The notes: generated by a model not told the origin, from the letters alone. A stretch of 64,000 nucleotides of DNA from Tsukamurella pseudospumae (GCF_001575205.1 NZ_LSRE01000034.1:62001-126000); one strand, 5' to 3'; shown: positions 8,652-17,447, counted from the first letter of the stretch. Made by a program: numbers and translations.

Positions 8652-11324
8652 ATGGCATCGAAGACCACCAGTCGCGCGCAGTCGAGCAATCGCGCCGCCA
8701 CCTCCCGCGGCTCCGCCCGCGGCGGCAGCCGCGCGGCGAGCCCGACCCGCAGCCGGCAGGCGGCTCCGCGGACGCGTGCCAAGCAGGGCGGCGCGGGCGC
8801 GGCGAAGAGCTCGGGGGTCGCCTCGGCGGCCGGTAGGGGAGTGGGCCGCGGCCTCGGCGCCGGCTGGAAACTGCTGGCCAAGGGCGTCGGCGGGGCCGTC
8901 CGTACCGGAAGCGGCCCCGGTGAACCCGCAGCTGCCGCCGCTCCCGCCGTGACCGGGGAGATTCCTCGCCCCACCCATTCGCGCGACGGACTGGCGCTGG
9001 CCCTGTTCGCGATCGCGATCATCCTCGGCGCGGCGGTGTACTTCGACGCCGGTGGGCCCGTGGGCTCCTTCTTCTCCACCGGTGTCCGCGCCGTGGTCGG
9101 GTGGTTCGCCGTTCTCGTTCCGCCGCTCGCGATCGCGCTCGGCGTGATCATGATGCGCCGCCCCGACAATCCGTCCGCGCACGTCCGGCACCGCGTCGGC
9201 GGAGCGCTCATCGTGCTGCCCTTCCTCGGACTGCTGCACATCGGCTCGGGCGGACCGTCGACCTTCGACGGCCGCTGCGCCGCCGGCGGCTACCTCGGCT
9301 ACGTCGTGGGCGGCCCGCTCACCGACGGCTTCACGGCGTGGATCTCCGTCCCGCTCCTGGTGCTGGTCGCCTTGTTCGGGCTGCTGCTGGTCAGCGGGAT
9401 GACGGTGCGCGAGATCGTCGACCGGCTCAAGTTCTACTTCGGCGTCGACATGCGTGAGCAGTACGGCGACGAGGAGCCGCTCGACGGCGACCTCGACGTG
9501 CCCTTCGACTTCGACACGGGCAACGACAACGCCACCCGCGCACTCCCGCCCTACGGCGATCCGTACGACAACTACCCGGCCGACCCCGAGCCGCCCAAGC
9601 GTCCCGCGCGTCGCCGGAAGGCTGCGGAGCAGGTCGAGGAGGCACCGTCGGACCAGGTGACGGCACCGATCACGCCGGAGCCCGAGCCCTCTGACGAGCC
9701 CACGGTGGAGGTCGAGCCGGCGGCCCCGCCCGTCCGCGCGCGCCGCGCCGCGCCGGTGGTCAAGGACCACACGCCCCCGCCCGCGCCGAAGGCGAGCGAG
9801 TTCACGGTCGCGCGGACGATCGACAGCGAGGACTACATCCTGCCCCCGGCGGACCTGCTCATCGAGGGCGAGCCCGCCAAGGCCGGGACCAGTGCCAACG
9901 ACGCCATGATCGACGCGATCACCGGCGTCATGGAGCAGTTCAAGATCGACGCGGCCGTCACGGGCTACACCCGCGGCCCGACGGTGACGCGGTACGAGCT
10001 CGAGCTCGGCCCCGGTGTGAAGGTGGAGAAGGTCACCCAGCTGCACCGCAACATCTCCTACGCCGTCGCGACCGACAACGTGCGGCTACTTGCGCCGATC
10101 CCCGGCAAGTCCGCCGTGGGCATCGAGGTGCCGAACACCGACCGCGAGATGGTCCGCCTCGCGGACGTGCTCGCCGCGGACAACACGCGCAAGGACACCC
10201 ATCCGCTCGTCATCGGCCTGGGCAAGGACATCGAGGGCGAGATGGTCAACGCCAACCTCGCCAAGATGCCCCACCTGTTGGTGGCCGGTTCAACGGGCTC
10301 GGGCAAGTCGAGCTTCGTGAACTCGATGCTGGTCTCGCTGCTCGCCCGCGCCACCCCGGACGAGGTGCGGATGATCCTCATCGACCCGAAGATGGTCGAG
10401 CTGACGCCCTACGAGGGCATCCCGCACCTGATCACGCCCATCATCACCGATCCCAAGAAGGCCGCCGCGGCGCTGTCCTGGCTGGTCGAGGAGATGGAGC
10501 AGCGGTACAAGGACATGCAGGCCTCGCGCGTGCGGCACATCGACGACTTCAACCGCAAGGTCAAGTCGGGCGAGATCACCACGCCGCTGGGGTCGGAGCG
10601 GGTCTACCGGCCGTACCCGTACATCGTCGCCATCGTCGACGAGCTCGCCGACCTGATGATGACCGCCCCGCGCGATGTCGAGGAGGCGATCGTCCGGATC
10701 ACGCAGAAGGCTCGCGCCGCCGGCATCCACCTGGTGCTCGCGACGCAGCGACCGTCGGTCGACGTCGTGACCGGCTTGATCAAGACCAACGTGCCCTCCC
10801 GTCTGGCGTTCGCGACCTCGTCGCTGACGGACTCGCGGGTCATCCTCGATCAGCCCGGCGCCGAGAAGCTCATCGGTATGGGCGACGCGCTGTTCCTGCC
10901 CATGGGCGGCAAGTCGACCCGCATGCAGGGCGCGTTCATCACGGACGAGGAGATCACCTCCGTCGTCGACTTCGTGCGCACGCAGGCGGAGCCCGACTAC
11001 GCCAACGGGGTCACCGAGACGAAGGTCGAGAAGAAGGACGTCGACCCCGACATCGGCGACGATCTGGACGTCTTCCTGCAGGCCGTCGAGCTGGTGGTGT
11101 CCTCGCAGTTCGGGTCGACCTCGATGTTGCAGCGCAAGCTGCGCGTCGGGTTCGCGAAGGCCGGGCGGCTCATGGACCTCATGGAGAGCCGGGACATCGT
11201 CGGGCCGTCCGAGGGCTCGAAGGCGCGCGACGTGCTGGTCACGCCCGACGAGCTGCCCGGGTTGATGATGGTGCTGCGAGGCGGCGGCGAGGTCGCTCAG
11301 GAAGCGGACGAACCGGACTTCTGA
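8652..11324 (+). CDS. ftsK: DNA translocase FtsK
   Basis: A septal ATPase that pumps chromosome termini during division and activates XerCD. The 890-residue protein has a basic Arg/Ala/Ser-rich start, membrane segments between about residues 115 and 255, an acidic/proline-rich linker (about 270-400), then the RecA-like motor. The motor includes Walker [10 protein letters not shown] at 546-554, Walker [14 protein letters not shown], and [15 protein letters not shown]. The C-terminal winged-helix gamma domain ([29 protein letters not shown]) reads KOPS-like DNA. The linker is short, as in other Mycobacteriales. A leaderless TAGACT promoter supports the ATG at 8652. Confidence 0.95.
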   Translation: MASKTTSRAQSSNRAATSRGSARGGSRAASPTRSRQAAPRTRAKQGGAGAAKSSGVASAAGRGVGRGLGAGWKLLAKGVGGAVRTGSGPGEPAAAAAPAVTGEIPRPTHSRDGLALALFAIAIILGAAVYFDAGGPVGSFFSTGVRAVVGWFAVLVPPLAIALGVIMMRRPDNPSAHVRHRVGGALIVLPFLGLLHIGSGGPSTFDGRCAAGGYLGYVVGGPLTDGFTAWISVPLLVLVALFGLLLVSGMTVREIVDRLKFYFGVDMREQYGDEEPLDGDLDVPFDFDTGNDNATRALPPYGDPYDNYPADPEPPKRPARRRKAAEQVEEAPSDQVTAPITPEPEPSDEPTVEVEPAAPPVRARRAAPVVKDHTPPPAPKASEFTVARTIDSEDYILPPADLLIEGEPAKAGTSANDAMIDAITGVMEQFKIDAAVTGYTRGPTVTRYELELGPGVKVEKVTQLHRNISYAVATDNVRLLAPIPGKSAVGIEVPNTDREMVRLADVLAADNTRKDTHPLVIGLGKDIEGEMVNANLAKMPHLLVAGSTGSGKSSFVNSMLVSLLARATPDEVRMILIDPKMVELTPYEGIPHLITPIITDPKKAAAALSWLVEEMEQRYKDMQASRVRHIDDFNRKVKSGEITTPLGSERVYRPYPYIVAIVDELADLMMTAPRDVEEAIVRITQKARAAGIHLVLATQRPSVDVVTGLIKTNVPSRLAFATSSLTDSRVILDQPGAEKLIGMGDALFLPMGGKSTRMQGAFITDEEITSVVDFVRTQAEPDYANGVTETKVEKKDVDPDIGDDLDVFLQAVELVVSSQFGSTSMLQRKLRVGFAKAGRLMDLMESRDIVGPSEGSKARDVLVTPDELPGLMMVLRGGGEVAQEADEPDF

Positions 11325-11330
11325 TACAGT
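11325..11330 (+). promoter_or_regulatory. -10 box upstream of the terC leader
   Basis: TACAGT immediately after the ftsK stop would start a transcript near 11337, about 10 bases before the conserved 5' end of the metal-sensing leader. The spacing suits a riboswitch transcript. Confidence 0.5.
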
Positions 11331-11345
11331 TCTGCTTGCATGCGT

Positions 11346-11459
11346 GAGGGGAGTATCCCGCTCGCGGCGTGAACGTCAACACGGTGGATCCACATCCACC
11401 CGGGCACGCCGGACCCGCTGGTCGGGTCGGGAGAGACCTCCGGATCTGTACCGGAGGTG
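11346..11459 (+). ncRNA. yybP-ykoY (manganese) riboswitch-type leader of terC
   Basis: The 5' leader carries the yybP-ykoY hallmarks: GGGGAGTA at 11348-11355, a central GTCAACA segment, GC-rich helices, and GAGAGACCTCC near 11431-11441. This class binds Mn2+ between the GGGGAGUA loop and a docked second loop and often precedes TerC/Alx-type exporters. ACCTCCGG (11436-11443) is complementary to CCGGAGGT (11451-11458), which contains the terC Shine-Dalgarno. The 3' side of the aptamer can therefore either close P1 with the early GAGG or mask the RBS, which suggests translational control. The motif matches are seen directly; ligand and mechanism come from the family. Confidence 0.8.
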
Positions 11460-11465
11460 TATGCA

Positions 11466-12515
11466 ATGCACGTTTCTGCGCTCGTCTGGATCGTCTCGAT
11501 CCTGGTCGTTCTCGGGTTGTTCGTCTTCGACTTCTACAGTCACGTCCGAACGCCGCACGAGCCCTCGCTCAAGGAATCCGGCTTCTGGTCGGCGGTGTAC
11601 ATCGGGCTGGCTGCGCTGTTCGGCCTCGGGGTGTGGGCGGTGTCCGGGTCGACGTACGGCGGGGAGTTCTTCGCGGGGTTCGTCACCGAGAAGGCGCTCT
11701 CGGTGGACAACCTGTTCGTCTTCGTCATCATCATGGCGAAGTTCGCGGTGCCCCGGATCTACCAGCAGAAGGTCCTGCTGATCGGCATCGTGATGGCTCT
11801 CGTCATGCGCGCTGGGTTCATCGCCGTCGGCGCCGCCGCGATCTCCGCGTACTCCTGGGTGTTCTACATCTTCGGCGCGTTCCTGCTGTACACGGCGATC
11901 AAACTGGTCCGCGAGGCCTCGTCCGAGGAGGGGCCGGTCGAGGACGAGAAGGAGCGCGAGGGCCGCGTCGCCGCCCTGTTCAAGAAGATCGTCCCGACCA
12001 CCGAGCAGTACGACGGCGATCGCCTCGTGACCCGCATCGACGGCAAGAAGGTCGCGACGCCGCTGCTCCTGGCACTGGTCGTCATCGGCTTCACGGACGT
12101 CCTCTTCGCCCTCGACTCGATCCCCGCGATCTACGGCCTCACCCAGGAGCCCTACCTGGTGTTCATGGCGAACGCCTTCGCGCTCATGGGGCTGCGCCAG
12201 CTGTACTTCCTCATCGGCGGTCTGCTCGACCGCCTGGTGTACCTCTCGTACGGCCTGTCGATCGTCCTCGGGTTCATCGGCGTCAAGCTGGTGCTGCACG
12301 CCCTCCACGAGAACACGCTGCCCTTCCTCAACGGTGGACAGCACGTCGCGGTGCCGGAGATCTCGACCGGCCTGTCGCTGGCCGTGATCCTCGGTGTGCT
12401 GGTGATCACGACCGTCGCGTCGCTGATCAAGTCCAAGCGGGACGACCGGAAGGCGCTGGCGGACGGCGACTCGGGTTCGGACTCCGGCAGCGGCACCAGC
12501 ACCCGGGAGAACTAA
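11466..12515 (+). CDS. TerC family metal exporter
   Basis: A 349-residue integral membrane protein of the TerC/Alx family, probably exporting Mn2+. It has about nine hydrophobic segments, the conserved FVTEKALSVDNLFVFVIIM block with acidic metal-binding residues, and the second repeat FTDVLFALDSIPAIYGLT. The C-terminus is a soluble Asp/Ser-rich tail. The ATG at 11466 has GGAGG at 11453-11457 with good spacing; an in-frame GTG at 11457 would overlap that SD. Expression should respond to the Mn riboswitch-like leader just upstream, and a terminator hairpin follows. Confidence 0.9.
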   Translation: MHVSALVWIVSILVVLGLFVFDFYSHVRTPHEPSLKESGFWSAVYIGLAALFGLGVWAVSGSTYGGEFFAGFVTEKALSVDNLFVFVIIMAKFAVPRIYQQKVLLIGIVMALVMRAGFIAVGAAAISAYSWVFYIFGAFLLYTAIKLVREASSEEGPVEDEKEREGRVAALFKKIVPTTEQYDGDRLVTRIDGKKVATPLLLALVVIGFTDVLFALDSIPAIYGLTQEPYLVFMANAFALMGLRQLYFLIGGLLDRLVYLSYGLSIVLGFIGVKLVLHALHENTLPFLNGGQHVAVPEISTGLSLAVILGVLVITTVASLIKSKRDDRKALADGDSGSDSGSGTSTREN

Positions 12516-12523
12516 CCGAGATA

Positions 12524-12568
12524 GCTGTGCTCCGAACACCACCTGGCAGGTGATGTTCGGAGCACAGC
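12524..12568 (+). terminator. terminator after terC
   Basis: GCTGTGCTCCGAACA at 12524-12538 pairs perfectly with 12554-12568 (15-bp stem, 15-base loop), 8 bases after the terC stop. No T-tract follows. Confidence 0.75.
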
Positions 12569-12611
12569 GCCGGTGGCGGAACCGCGCTCGTCTCCGGTTC
12601 GTCCAATTGAC

Positions 12612-13505
12612 ATGGGGGAATCGACTCGTCTCTGGACGATCCTGGCTGACAACGATGGCGTGATCACCGCCACCCAGGCCAGGGAATGCGGACTGACACC
12701 CCGCGCGATCGAGGGCTGGCTCGCGCGAGGTGAGTGGATCGCCCTAGGGCGAGGGGTGTACCTGGTCGCGGCCCACCACTTCACCGACGCGGCCCGCATC
12801 CGCGGGGCGGTGGCGCTGACCGGTGGAGTCGCCGACGCCCAGACCGCGCTGTGGTGGCACGGCATGGTCGAGGATCCGCCTCTGCCCACCACCATCTCCG
12901 CGCCTACGAAACGACATCGGTCACCGCGATACCTCGCGCCACTCGAGATCCACCGGCGCGACCTGCTCGCGGACGACATCGAGGTGGTTCGCGGGCTGTC
13001 GGTGACGCGCCGACCTCTCACCCTGCTCGACTGTGTCGGCGTGCGCTCGGACGCCACGACGCTCATGGATCGCTCGCTGCAGACCGCCGAGGTCACTGTC
13101 TCGAGTCTGACCGGTGCTTTGGATCGAAACGCCGGTCGGCGCGGCATGGCGGAGGCTCGGCGCGTCGTGGAGGTCGTCGAGTCCGACACCGAGTCGGAGG
13201 CGGAATGCGAGTTCGCCGACCTCATGCGCGCCGAGGGGATCAGCGGCTGGGAGACACAGCTGCCGATCGGGCGGTACCGCGCCGACTTCACGTGGCCGGA
13301 AGAGAACCTGGTCGTCGAGGTGGACGGGTGGGCCTTCCACAAGGACGCCGTCCGCTTCCAGCGCGACCACGACAAGCGCAACGACTTCGCCCGTCGCGGC
13401 CTCACCGTCCTCGCCTTCACCTGGCACGACGTCGTCAACGATCCCGTAGGGACCGTCGAGGCCGTGGTCGCCGTGCTCCGCGAGCGCCGGGGCGCGGCGT
13501 CCTGA
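12612..13505 (+). CDS. AbiEi-like winged-helix / DUF559-type nuclease-fold fusion protein
   Basis: About 297 residues. The N-terminal part resembles the AbiEi antitoxin/transcriptional-regulator domain common in actinobacteria (ITATQARECGLTPRAIEGWLARGEWIALGRGVYLV), followed by the usual ALWWHGM and LTLLDCVG segments. The C-terminal 90 residues look like a DUF559/Vsr-like PD-(D/E)XK fold: a conserved glutamate, YRADFTW, VVEVDGWAFH, and FTWHDVVNDP. No AbiEii-type nucleotidyltransferase toxin lies beside it, so it is not a classical type IV pair. I prefer the ATG at 12612; a GTG at 12573 starts within 5 bases of the terC terminator. Confidence 0.75.
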   Translation: MGESTRLWTILADNDGVITATQARECGLTPRAIEGWLARGEWIALGRGVYLVAAHHFTDAARIRGAVALTGGVADAQTALWWHGMVEDPPLPTTISAPTKRHRSPRYLAPLEIHRRDLLADDIEVVRGLSVTRRPLTLLDCVGVRSDATTLMDRSLQTAEVTVSSLTGALDRNAGRRGMAEARRVVEVVESDTESEAECEFADLMRAEGISGWETQLPIGRYRADFTWPEENLVVEVDGWAFHKDAVRFQRDHDKRNDFARRGLTVLAFTWHDVVNDPVGTVEAVVAVLRERRGAAS

Positions 13506-13514
13506 CGGTGCGGA

Positions 13515-14252
13515 TCAGGGCATGACGCCGACGGCCACCGTCGCCTGCCGCTCGTCGTCGATCTCGATGTGGGTCCGCAGGCCCACGGCCCGCATCGCCG
13601 CAACCGTGTACGTGGCCTGCTGACGACCGGTCTCGATGACGACGCGCCCGCCCCGTCGCAGCCACCGCGGCGCGTCCCGCACGATCCGACGGTGCAGCGC
13701 GAGACCGTCCGGGCCGCCGTCCAGCGCGCGATGGGGCTCTCTGTCGCGAGCCTCCGCCGGCATCGTCGCGATCGCGGCGGTCGGCACGTACGGCGCATTC
13801 GCCGCGATCACGTCGACGGTGCCGCGCAGCGCGCCCGGCAGGGGCGCGTACAGATCGCCGACGAGGATCGTCGCCGTCGGCGCGTTGCGTGCCGCGTACT
13901 CGGCGGCGGTGCGGTCGATGTCCACGCCGTACGCCTTGGCCGAGGCGGTGGTCGAGACGACGGGGCCCACGCCGCAGCACAGGTCGACCAGGATCCCCGT
14001 GCCGTCCGCGAGCTCGGACAGCAGTTCCGTCCGGAGGCGGGGGACGAACACTCCGGGGCCGATCCGGAGCCGTCGCCCCCGGAATTCCACCCAGCCCAGG
14101 AGGTGCTCGAGCGGCTCGCCGGCGCACCGTCGACGGACCAGGGCCTCGAGGTCGTCGCCCGACGCGGCCTCGGTCAGCAGCGCCGCCTCCCGTTCGGCGA
14201 ACACGCACCCCGCCGCTCGCAGTTCGCCGATGACATCCACCGGGGAAGTCAA
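13515..14252 (-). CDS. PrmC-like protein N5-glutamine methyltransferase
   Basis: A 245-residue SAM-dependent methyltransferase related to PrmC/HemK, the family that methylates the release-factor GGQ glutamine. The N-terminal helical domain has CAGEPLEHLLGWVEFRGRRL and FVPRLRTE, motif I is LVDLCCGVGPV, and motif IV reads NAPYVP instead of the usual NPPY. That variant is typical of an actinobacterial side-branch annotated as putative N5-glutamine methyltransferase, distinct from true PrmC, so the substrate is unsure. The start is weak: a TTG at 14252, or the GTG at 14240. It converges on the AbiEi-like gene with 9 bases between stops. Confidence 0.75.
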   Translation of the reverse strand: MTSPVDVIGELRAAGCVFAEREAALLTEAASGDDLEALVRRRCAGEPLEHLLGWVEFRGRRLRIGPGVFVPRLRTELLSELADGTGILVDLCCGVGPVVSTTASAKAYGVDIDRTAAEYAARNAPTATILVGDLYAPLPGALRGTVDVIAANAPYVPTAAIATMPAEARDREPHRALDGGPDGLALHRRIVRDAPRWLRRGGRVVIETGRQQATYTVAAMRAVGLRTHIEIDDERQATVAVGVMP

Positions 14253-14456
14253 TCACGGTTATGCGTGATTCACCACACTCCCGCGATCCGGGTACGGGCT
14301 GGTTCACACCAGTGCGGTTCGTCGTCCGAGTGGATGAATCTCGACGGTGCGCCGCTCCCGCACCCTCCGCACTCGGGACGACCGGATCGCGCCGGTTCGC
14401 GGTGTTTGCCCAGTTCAGAATGCTCGTCGTGGTCGCGGAGGCGCTACGCTCCTCGC
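14253..14456. other. intergenic region with one promoter
   Basis: About 200 bases between divergent genes. A TACGCT -10 box at 14445-14450 serves the following gene. Nothing else convincing is seen. Confidence 0.5.
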
Positions 14457-14855
14457 ATGTCGCTCGCCAGTGAGAAGACCATTTCCGTCGCGACCTTCCG
14501 CCGCTCGGGCGAGAAGGTGGCGACCCCGGTGTGGGTCGTGCCCGTCGACGGCGACCGTTTCGGCTTCTGGACCTCGTCGACCTCGGGAAAGGCCAAGCGC
14601 CTGAAGAACAACCCCGCGGTCGAGATCACCCCGTGCAACCAGCGCGGGGCCGTCTCAGCCGGCGCGGTGACCACCGCGGGCACCGCCGAGTTGGTGACCT
14701 CGGGCCCGGAGTTCGATGCCGTGCAGGCCGCGGTGAAGGCCAAGTACGGCTTCCAGGTGCCGATGTCCAAGTTCTTCAACACGATCGGCGCGAAGTTCAA
14801 GGGTCGGGACCAGCCCTACGGCGACACGGTCGTCGTGATCACGCCGCAGCGTTGA
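14457..14855 (+). CDS. PPOX/FDOR-class split-barrel oxidoreductase
   Basis: A 132-residue protein of the pyridoxamine-phosphate-oxidase-like split beta-barrel superfamily, which in mycobacteria includes F420-dependent FDOR-B enzymes. It shows VATPVWVVPVDGDRFGFWT, AKRLKNNPAVEITPCNQRG and a GTAELV strand, the usual layout of the cofactor groove. A cofactor of F420 rather than FMN is likely from the lineage but not provable here. The ATG lies 6 bases after TACGCT, so it is probably leaderless and monocistronic. Confidence 0.8.
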   Translation: MSLASEKTISVATFRRSGEKVATPVWVVPVDGDRFGFWTSSTSGKAKRLKNNPAVEITPCNQRGAVSAGAVTTAGTAELVTSGPEFDAVQAAVKAKYGFQVPMSKFFNTIGAKFKGRDQPYGDTVVVITPQR

Positions 14856-14924
14856 CCGGCCGGCGGCGTCGTCCGAACGGATGACATCCACGCCCGTGCC
14901 GCTGCGCCGACCGCGATCCGGGTC

Positions 14925-14930
14925 TATTCT
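14925..14930 (+). promoter_or_regulatory. -10 box for membrane protein gene at 14971
   Basis: TATTCT gives a predicted transcript start near 14937, about 34 bases before the preferred GTG. Confidence 0.4.
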
Positions 14931-14970
14931 GCCGTCGGCGCCGGTGACGACCGGCGGAAACGGGGGAGTC

Positions 14971-15789
14971 GTGTACGGACAGCAACAGGGCCCGAGCATG
15001 CCGCCCTACGTTCCCGTGGGTTCTCCGGCCGGGCCGAAACCTCCGAAGCCCGGTCCGACGGGGACCGGGGTCGCCATCGCATCGGCAGCCGTGTTCGGTG
15101 CCGTGCTCGTCGCCAATCTTCTCGTGCGGATCGTGTGGCGCGAAGTGGGTGCCTTCAACCACTGGGCGTTCTTCCTCAGCCTGGTGTCCGTCGACTTCAT
15201 CTTCGTCGTGTATCTGTTCGTCGTCGGGCGGGGGACGATGGGAAAGCTCGTCGGCGGTGGGCTACAGGCGTTCTCCTTCCTCGTAGTGGTGGGAACCGTT
15301 GTCCTGTCCCTGTCGATCGACTCGAACGGTGCGGTGCCATCCGGCGTCTACGACGTGCTCGACGCGCTGTCCGTGGTCACTGCCGTGGCCGCATGGGGGA
15401 TCGCGCGACGAAGTGGTTGGCTGTGGTCGGTGTCGATTCCGATCAGCCTTGTCACGTGGGCGTTGTACCGCTACGTGATCGTGGATCTGTTGAGCGACCC
15501 CATGGGCCCGCGCACCGACAGCGTGGACCAGTGGATGTTCAATGTCGTGCCGTGGCTCCTGATCACGACGGCGATTCCGATTCTCATCGGCTGGGGCCTC
15601 GAGCTGCTCACGCGCACGGCATCGTCGAACACCCGGCCCGGACCCGGGGCACCCCAGGCGCCCCGCCCGGTCGCCCAGATCCCGCCGCAGCCCCAGCAGG
15701 GCCACTGGCAGTGGCACCCCGGGCCGCAGCAGGTGCAGCGCCCGCAGGCGCCGCAGCAACCGCCGAGTCATCCGCCCCGGCAGGGTTAG
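14971..15789 (+). CDS. membrane protein with Pro/Gln-rich tails
   Basis: A 272-residue protein I cannot assign. A short Gln/Pro-rich N-terminus (VYGQQQGPSMPPY, PKPPKPGPTG) precedes about six membrane segments, and a Pro/Gln-rich cytoplasmic tail of about 50 residues follows (PRPVAQIPPQPQQG). Pro-rich tails around a membrane core recur in mycolata envelope proteins, but no function follows from that. I choose the GTG at 14971, which has GGGGGAG just upstream and lies after the TATTCT box; an in-frame ATG at 14881 would precede the promoter. Its stop overlaps the argA stop on the other strand. Confidence 0.7.
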   Translation: MYGQQQGPSMPPYVPVGSPAGPKPPKPGPTGTGVAIASAAVFGAVLVANLLVRIVWREVGAFNHWAFFLSLVSVDFIFVVYLFVVGRGTMGKLVGGGLQAFSFLVVVGTVVLSLSIDSNGAVPSGVYDVLDALSVVTAVAAWGIARRSGWLWSVSIPISLVTWALYRYVIVDLLSDPMGPRTDSVDQWMFNVVPWLLITTAIPILIGWGLELLTRTASSNTRPGPGAPQAPRPVAQIPPQPQQGHWQWHPGPQQVQRPQAPQQPPSHPPRQG

Positions 15790-16292
15790 AGCGTCACGAG
15801 CATGCGGGTGTTGCCGAGGGTGTTGGGCTTGACGTACGACAGGTCCAGGAACTCGGCGACGCCCTCGTCGTAGCTGCGGCACAGCTCGTTGTAGACCTCG
15901 GCGCTCACGGGCGTCCCGTCGATCTCCTGGAAGCCGTGCCGGCCGAAGAACTCGGTCTCGAAGGTCAGCACGAACACCCGGTGCAGTTCCAGCGACCGGG
16001 CCTCGTCGAGCAGCCGCGCGACCATCTTGTGCCCGATCCCGTGTCCCTTCACGGTGGGGTTCACCGCGAGCGTCCGGATCTCGCCCAGGTCCGACCACAG
16101 CACGTGGAGCGCGCCGCAGCCGACGATCTCGCCGTCCACCTCGTACACCCAGAACTCCTGCACGGACTCGTACAGGGTCACCAGGTTCTTCTCGAGCAGG
16201 ATCTTGCCCGCGTACACGTCGATGAGGCGCTTGATCCCGGGGACGTCGGAGGTCCGGGCGCGGCGCAGCACGTCGTCGTGGTCGGTGGTCAC
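15786..16292 (-). CDS. argA: amino-acid N-acetyltransferase (GNAT-type N-acetylglutamate synthase)
   Basis: Acetylates glutamate, the first step of arginine synthesis, in the manner of the short mycobacterial ArgA (Rv2747). The 168 residues form a GNAT fold with VDGEIVGCGALHV, the acetyl-CoA loop VNPTVKGHGIGHKMVARLLDEA, and FETEFFGRHGFQEID. The start is the GTG at 16292, placed 7 bases after TACAGT on this strand; a start at 16313 would lie inside that promoter. It faces pgsA across 56 bases holding both leaderless promoters. Confidence 0.88.
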   Translation of the reverse strand: MTTDHDDVLRRARTSDVPGIKRLIDVYAGKILLEKNLVTLYESVQEFWVYEVDGEIVGCGALHVLWSDLGEIRTLAVNPTVKGHGIGHKMVARLLDEARSLELHRVFVLTFETEFFGRHGFQEIDGTPVSAEVYNELCRSYDEGVAEFLDLSYVKPNTLGNTRMLVTL

Positions 16293-16299
16293 GGACGAA

Positions 16300-16305
16300 A
16301 CTGTA
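16300..16305 (-). promoter_or_regulatory. -10 box of leaderless argA
   Basis: Minus-strand TACAGT, 7 bases before the argA GTG. Confidence 0.5.
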
Positions 16306-16335
16306 GCGCGCACGGCCGCGGATTCGGCGTACCGA

Positions 16336-16341
16336 TAGGGT
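16336..16341 (+). promoter_or_regulatory. -10 box of leaderless pgsA
   Basis: TAGGGT, 7 bases before the pgsA GTG at 16349. Confidence 0.5.
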
Positions 16342-16348
16342 GATCATC

Positions 16349-16930
16349 GTGAGTGCAACGGACGGCGTGCAGCATCCCGCGAGCACACCTGTTTCGAACG
16401 TCAACGTCGCGAACGGGTTGACGGTGCTCCGGATCGTACTCGTGCCGGTGTTCCTGGCGGCCCTGTTCGTCGACGGCGGCCATACGACGCTGTGGCGCTG
16501 GATCGCCTTCGCCGTGTTCGCGGTCGCGATGATCACCGACCGCATCGACGGCCAGATCGCACGCCGCTACGGCTTGATCACCGACTTCGGCAAGCTCATG
16601 GATCCGATCGCGGACAAGGCGCTCACCGGCGCTGCCTTCGTCGGACTGTCCGTCCTCGCCGAACTCCCCTGGTGGGTCACGCTGGTGATCCTGGCCCGGG
16701 AGTTCGGCATCACCGCCTTCCGGTTCGCCGTCATCCGCGACGGAGTCATCCCGGCGAGCCGAGGCGGCAAGCTCAAGACCCTACTGCAGACCATCGCGAT
16801 CGGCCTGTACCTCATGCCCCTGCCGGGCTGGATGGACGTGCCCAGCCAGGTCGCGATGGGCGCGGCGCTCATCGTCACCGTCGCGACGGGCGTCGACTAT
16901 CTGATCAGCTGGTGGCGTGGCCGCGCATAG
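16349..16930 (+). CDS. pgsA: CDP-diacylglycerol-glycerol-3-phosphate phosphatidyltransferase
   Basis: A membrane enzyme that transfers a phosphatidyl group to glycerol-3-phosphate, making phosphatidylglycerophosphate, the cardiolipin precursor. The 193-residue protein has the full CDP-alcohol phosphotransferase signature: DRIDGQIAR, then G-K-L-M-D-P-I-A-D-K, with its four aspartates inside the first third. About five further hydrophobic helices follow. The start is the GTG at 16349 on the leaderless criterion. In M. tuberculosis the corresponding gene (Rv2746c, pgsA3) also sits between argA and clgR. Confidence 0.92.
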   Translation: MSATDGVQHPASTPVSNVNVANGLTVLRIVLVPVFLAALFVDGGHTTLWRWIAFAVFAVAMITDRIDGQIARRYGLITDFGKLMDPIADKALTGAAFVGLSVLAELPWWVTLVILAREFGITAFRFAVIRDGVIPASRGGKLKTLLQTIAIGLYLMPLPGWMDVPSQVAMGAALIVTVATGVDYLISWWRGRA

Positions 16931-17420
16931 CGCCGACCGCCTGGTCGCCGCGCTCGCCGAGCGCGGCCAGACCGTCGCCTCCGCCGAGTCCCTCACCGCC
17001 GGACTGTTCGCCGCCACGATCGCCGACGTCCCCGGCGCCAGCGCAGTGCTCCGCGGCGGCCTCATCGTGTATGCGACCGATCTCAAGGCGAGCCTCGCGG
17101 GCGTACCGTCGGGCGATCTGGAGCGCAACGGGCCCGTCCATCCGGACACCGCACGTGCCCTGGCCGACGGTGCGCGGTCGCGCTGCGGCGCGGACTGGGG
17201 CGTCGGGCTGACCGGCGTGGCCGGACCGACCGAGCAGGACGGCGTGCCCGTCGGCACCGTCCACCTGGGGATTTCCGGGCCGTCCGGCACGACCGTCACC
17301 ACGCTCGCGCTCGACGGTGACCGCGCCGCGGTCCGGCGCGGGGCGGTCGACGCGGCCGTGCGGGAGATGACGGAACGGGTTTGCGCGAACCGGGAACCAT
17401 CCGGGCCCCTCCGGCGTTGA
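16917..17420 (+). CDS. cinA: CinA C-terminal domain protein (NMN deamidase-like)
   Basis: A 167-residue stand-alone CinA/PncC domain, the family that deamidates nicotinamide mononucleotide for NAD recycling. Diagnostic segments are VASAESLTAGLFAATIADVPGAS, GGLIVYATDLKASLAGV, and VGLTGVAGPTEQDGVPVGTVH. The N-terminal molybdopterin-like half of full CinA is absent. The GTG start lies inside the last 14 bases of pgsA, so the two are co-translated. The ECF-type promoter for clgR is embedded in its final codons. Confidence 0.88.
   Translation: MAAHSADRLVAALAERGQTVASAESLTAGLFAATIADVPGASAVLRGGLIVYATDLKASLAGVPSGDLERNGPVHPDTARALADGARSRCGADWGVGLTGVAGPTEQDGVPVGTVHLGISGPSGTTVTTLALDGDRAAVRRGAVDAAVREMTERVCANREPSGPLRR
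17393..17419 (+). promoter_or_regulatory. SigE-type ECF promoter for clgR-pspA
   Basis: GGAACC (17393-17398), a 16-base spacer, then CGTTG (17415-17419) matches the mycobacterial SigE/SigH promoter form GGAAC-N(16-19)-GTT. It ends about 28 bases before the clgR ATG and overlaps the end of cinA. In M. tuberculosis the clgR-pspA operon is known to be SigE-dependent, which fits. Confidence 0.6.
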
Positions 17421-17447
17421 CTGGACAAGATCAAGACGGAGGTGAGC

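Noticed and set aside
12573-12611. GTG start for the AbiEi-like gene
   Set aside because: It lies 4 bases after the terC terminator stem, with no RBS or promoter in between; the ATG at 12612 leaves the domain complete.
17370-17395. ClgR binding site (GTTTGCGCGAAC) in the end of cinA
   Set aside because: It is palindromic, but does not fit the GTTCGC-N5-GCG form on either strand and lies in coding sequence; too weak to list.
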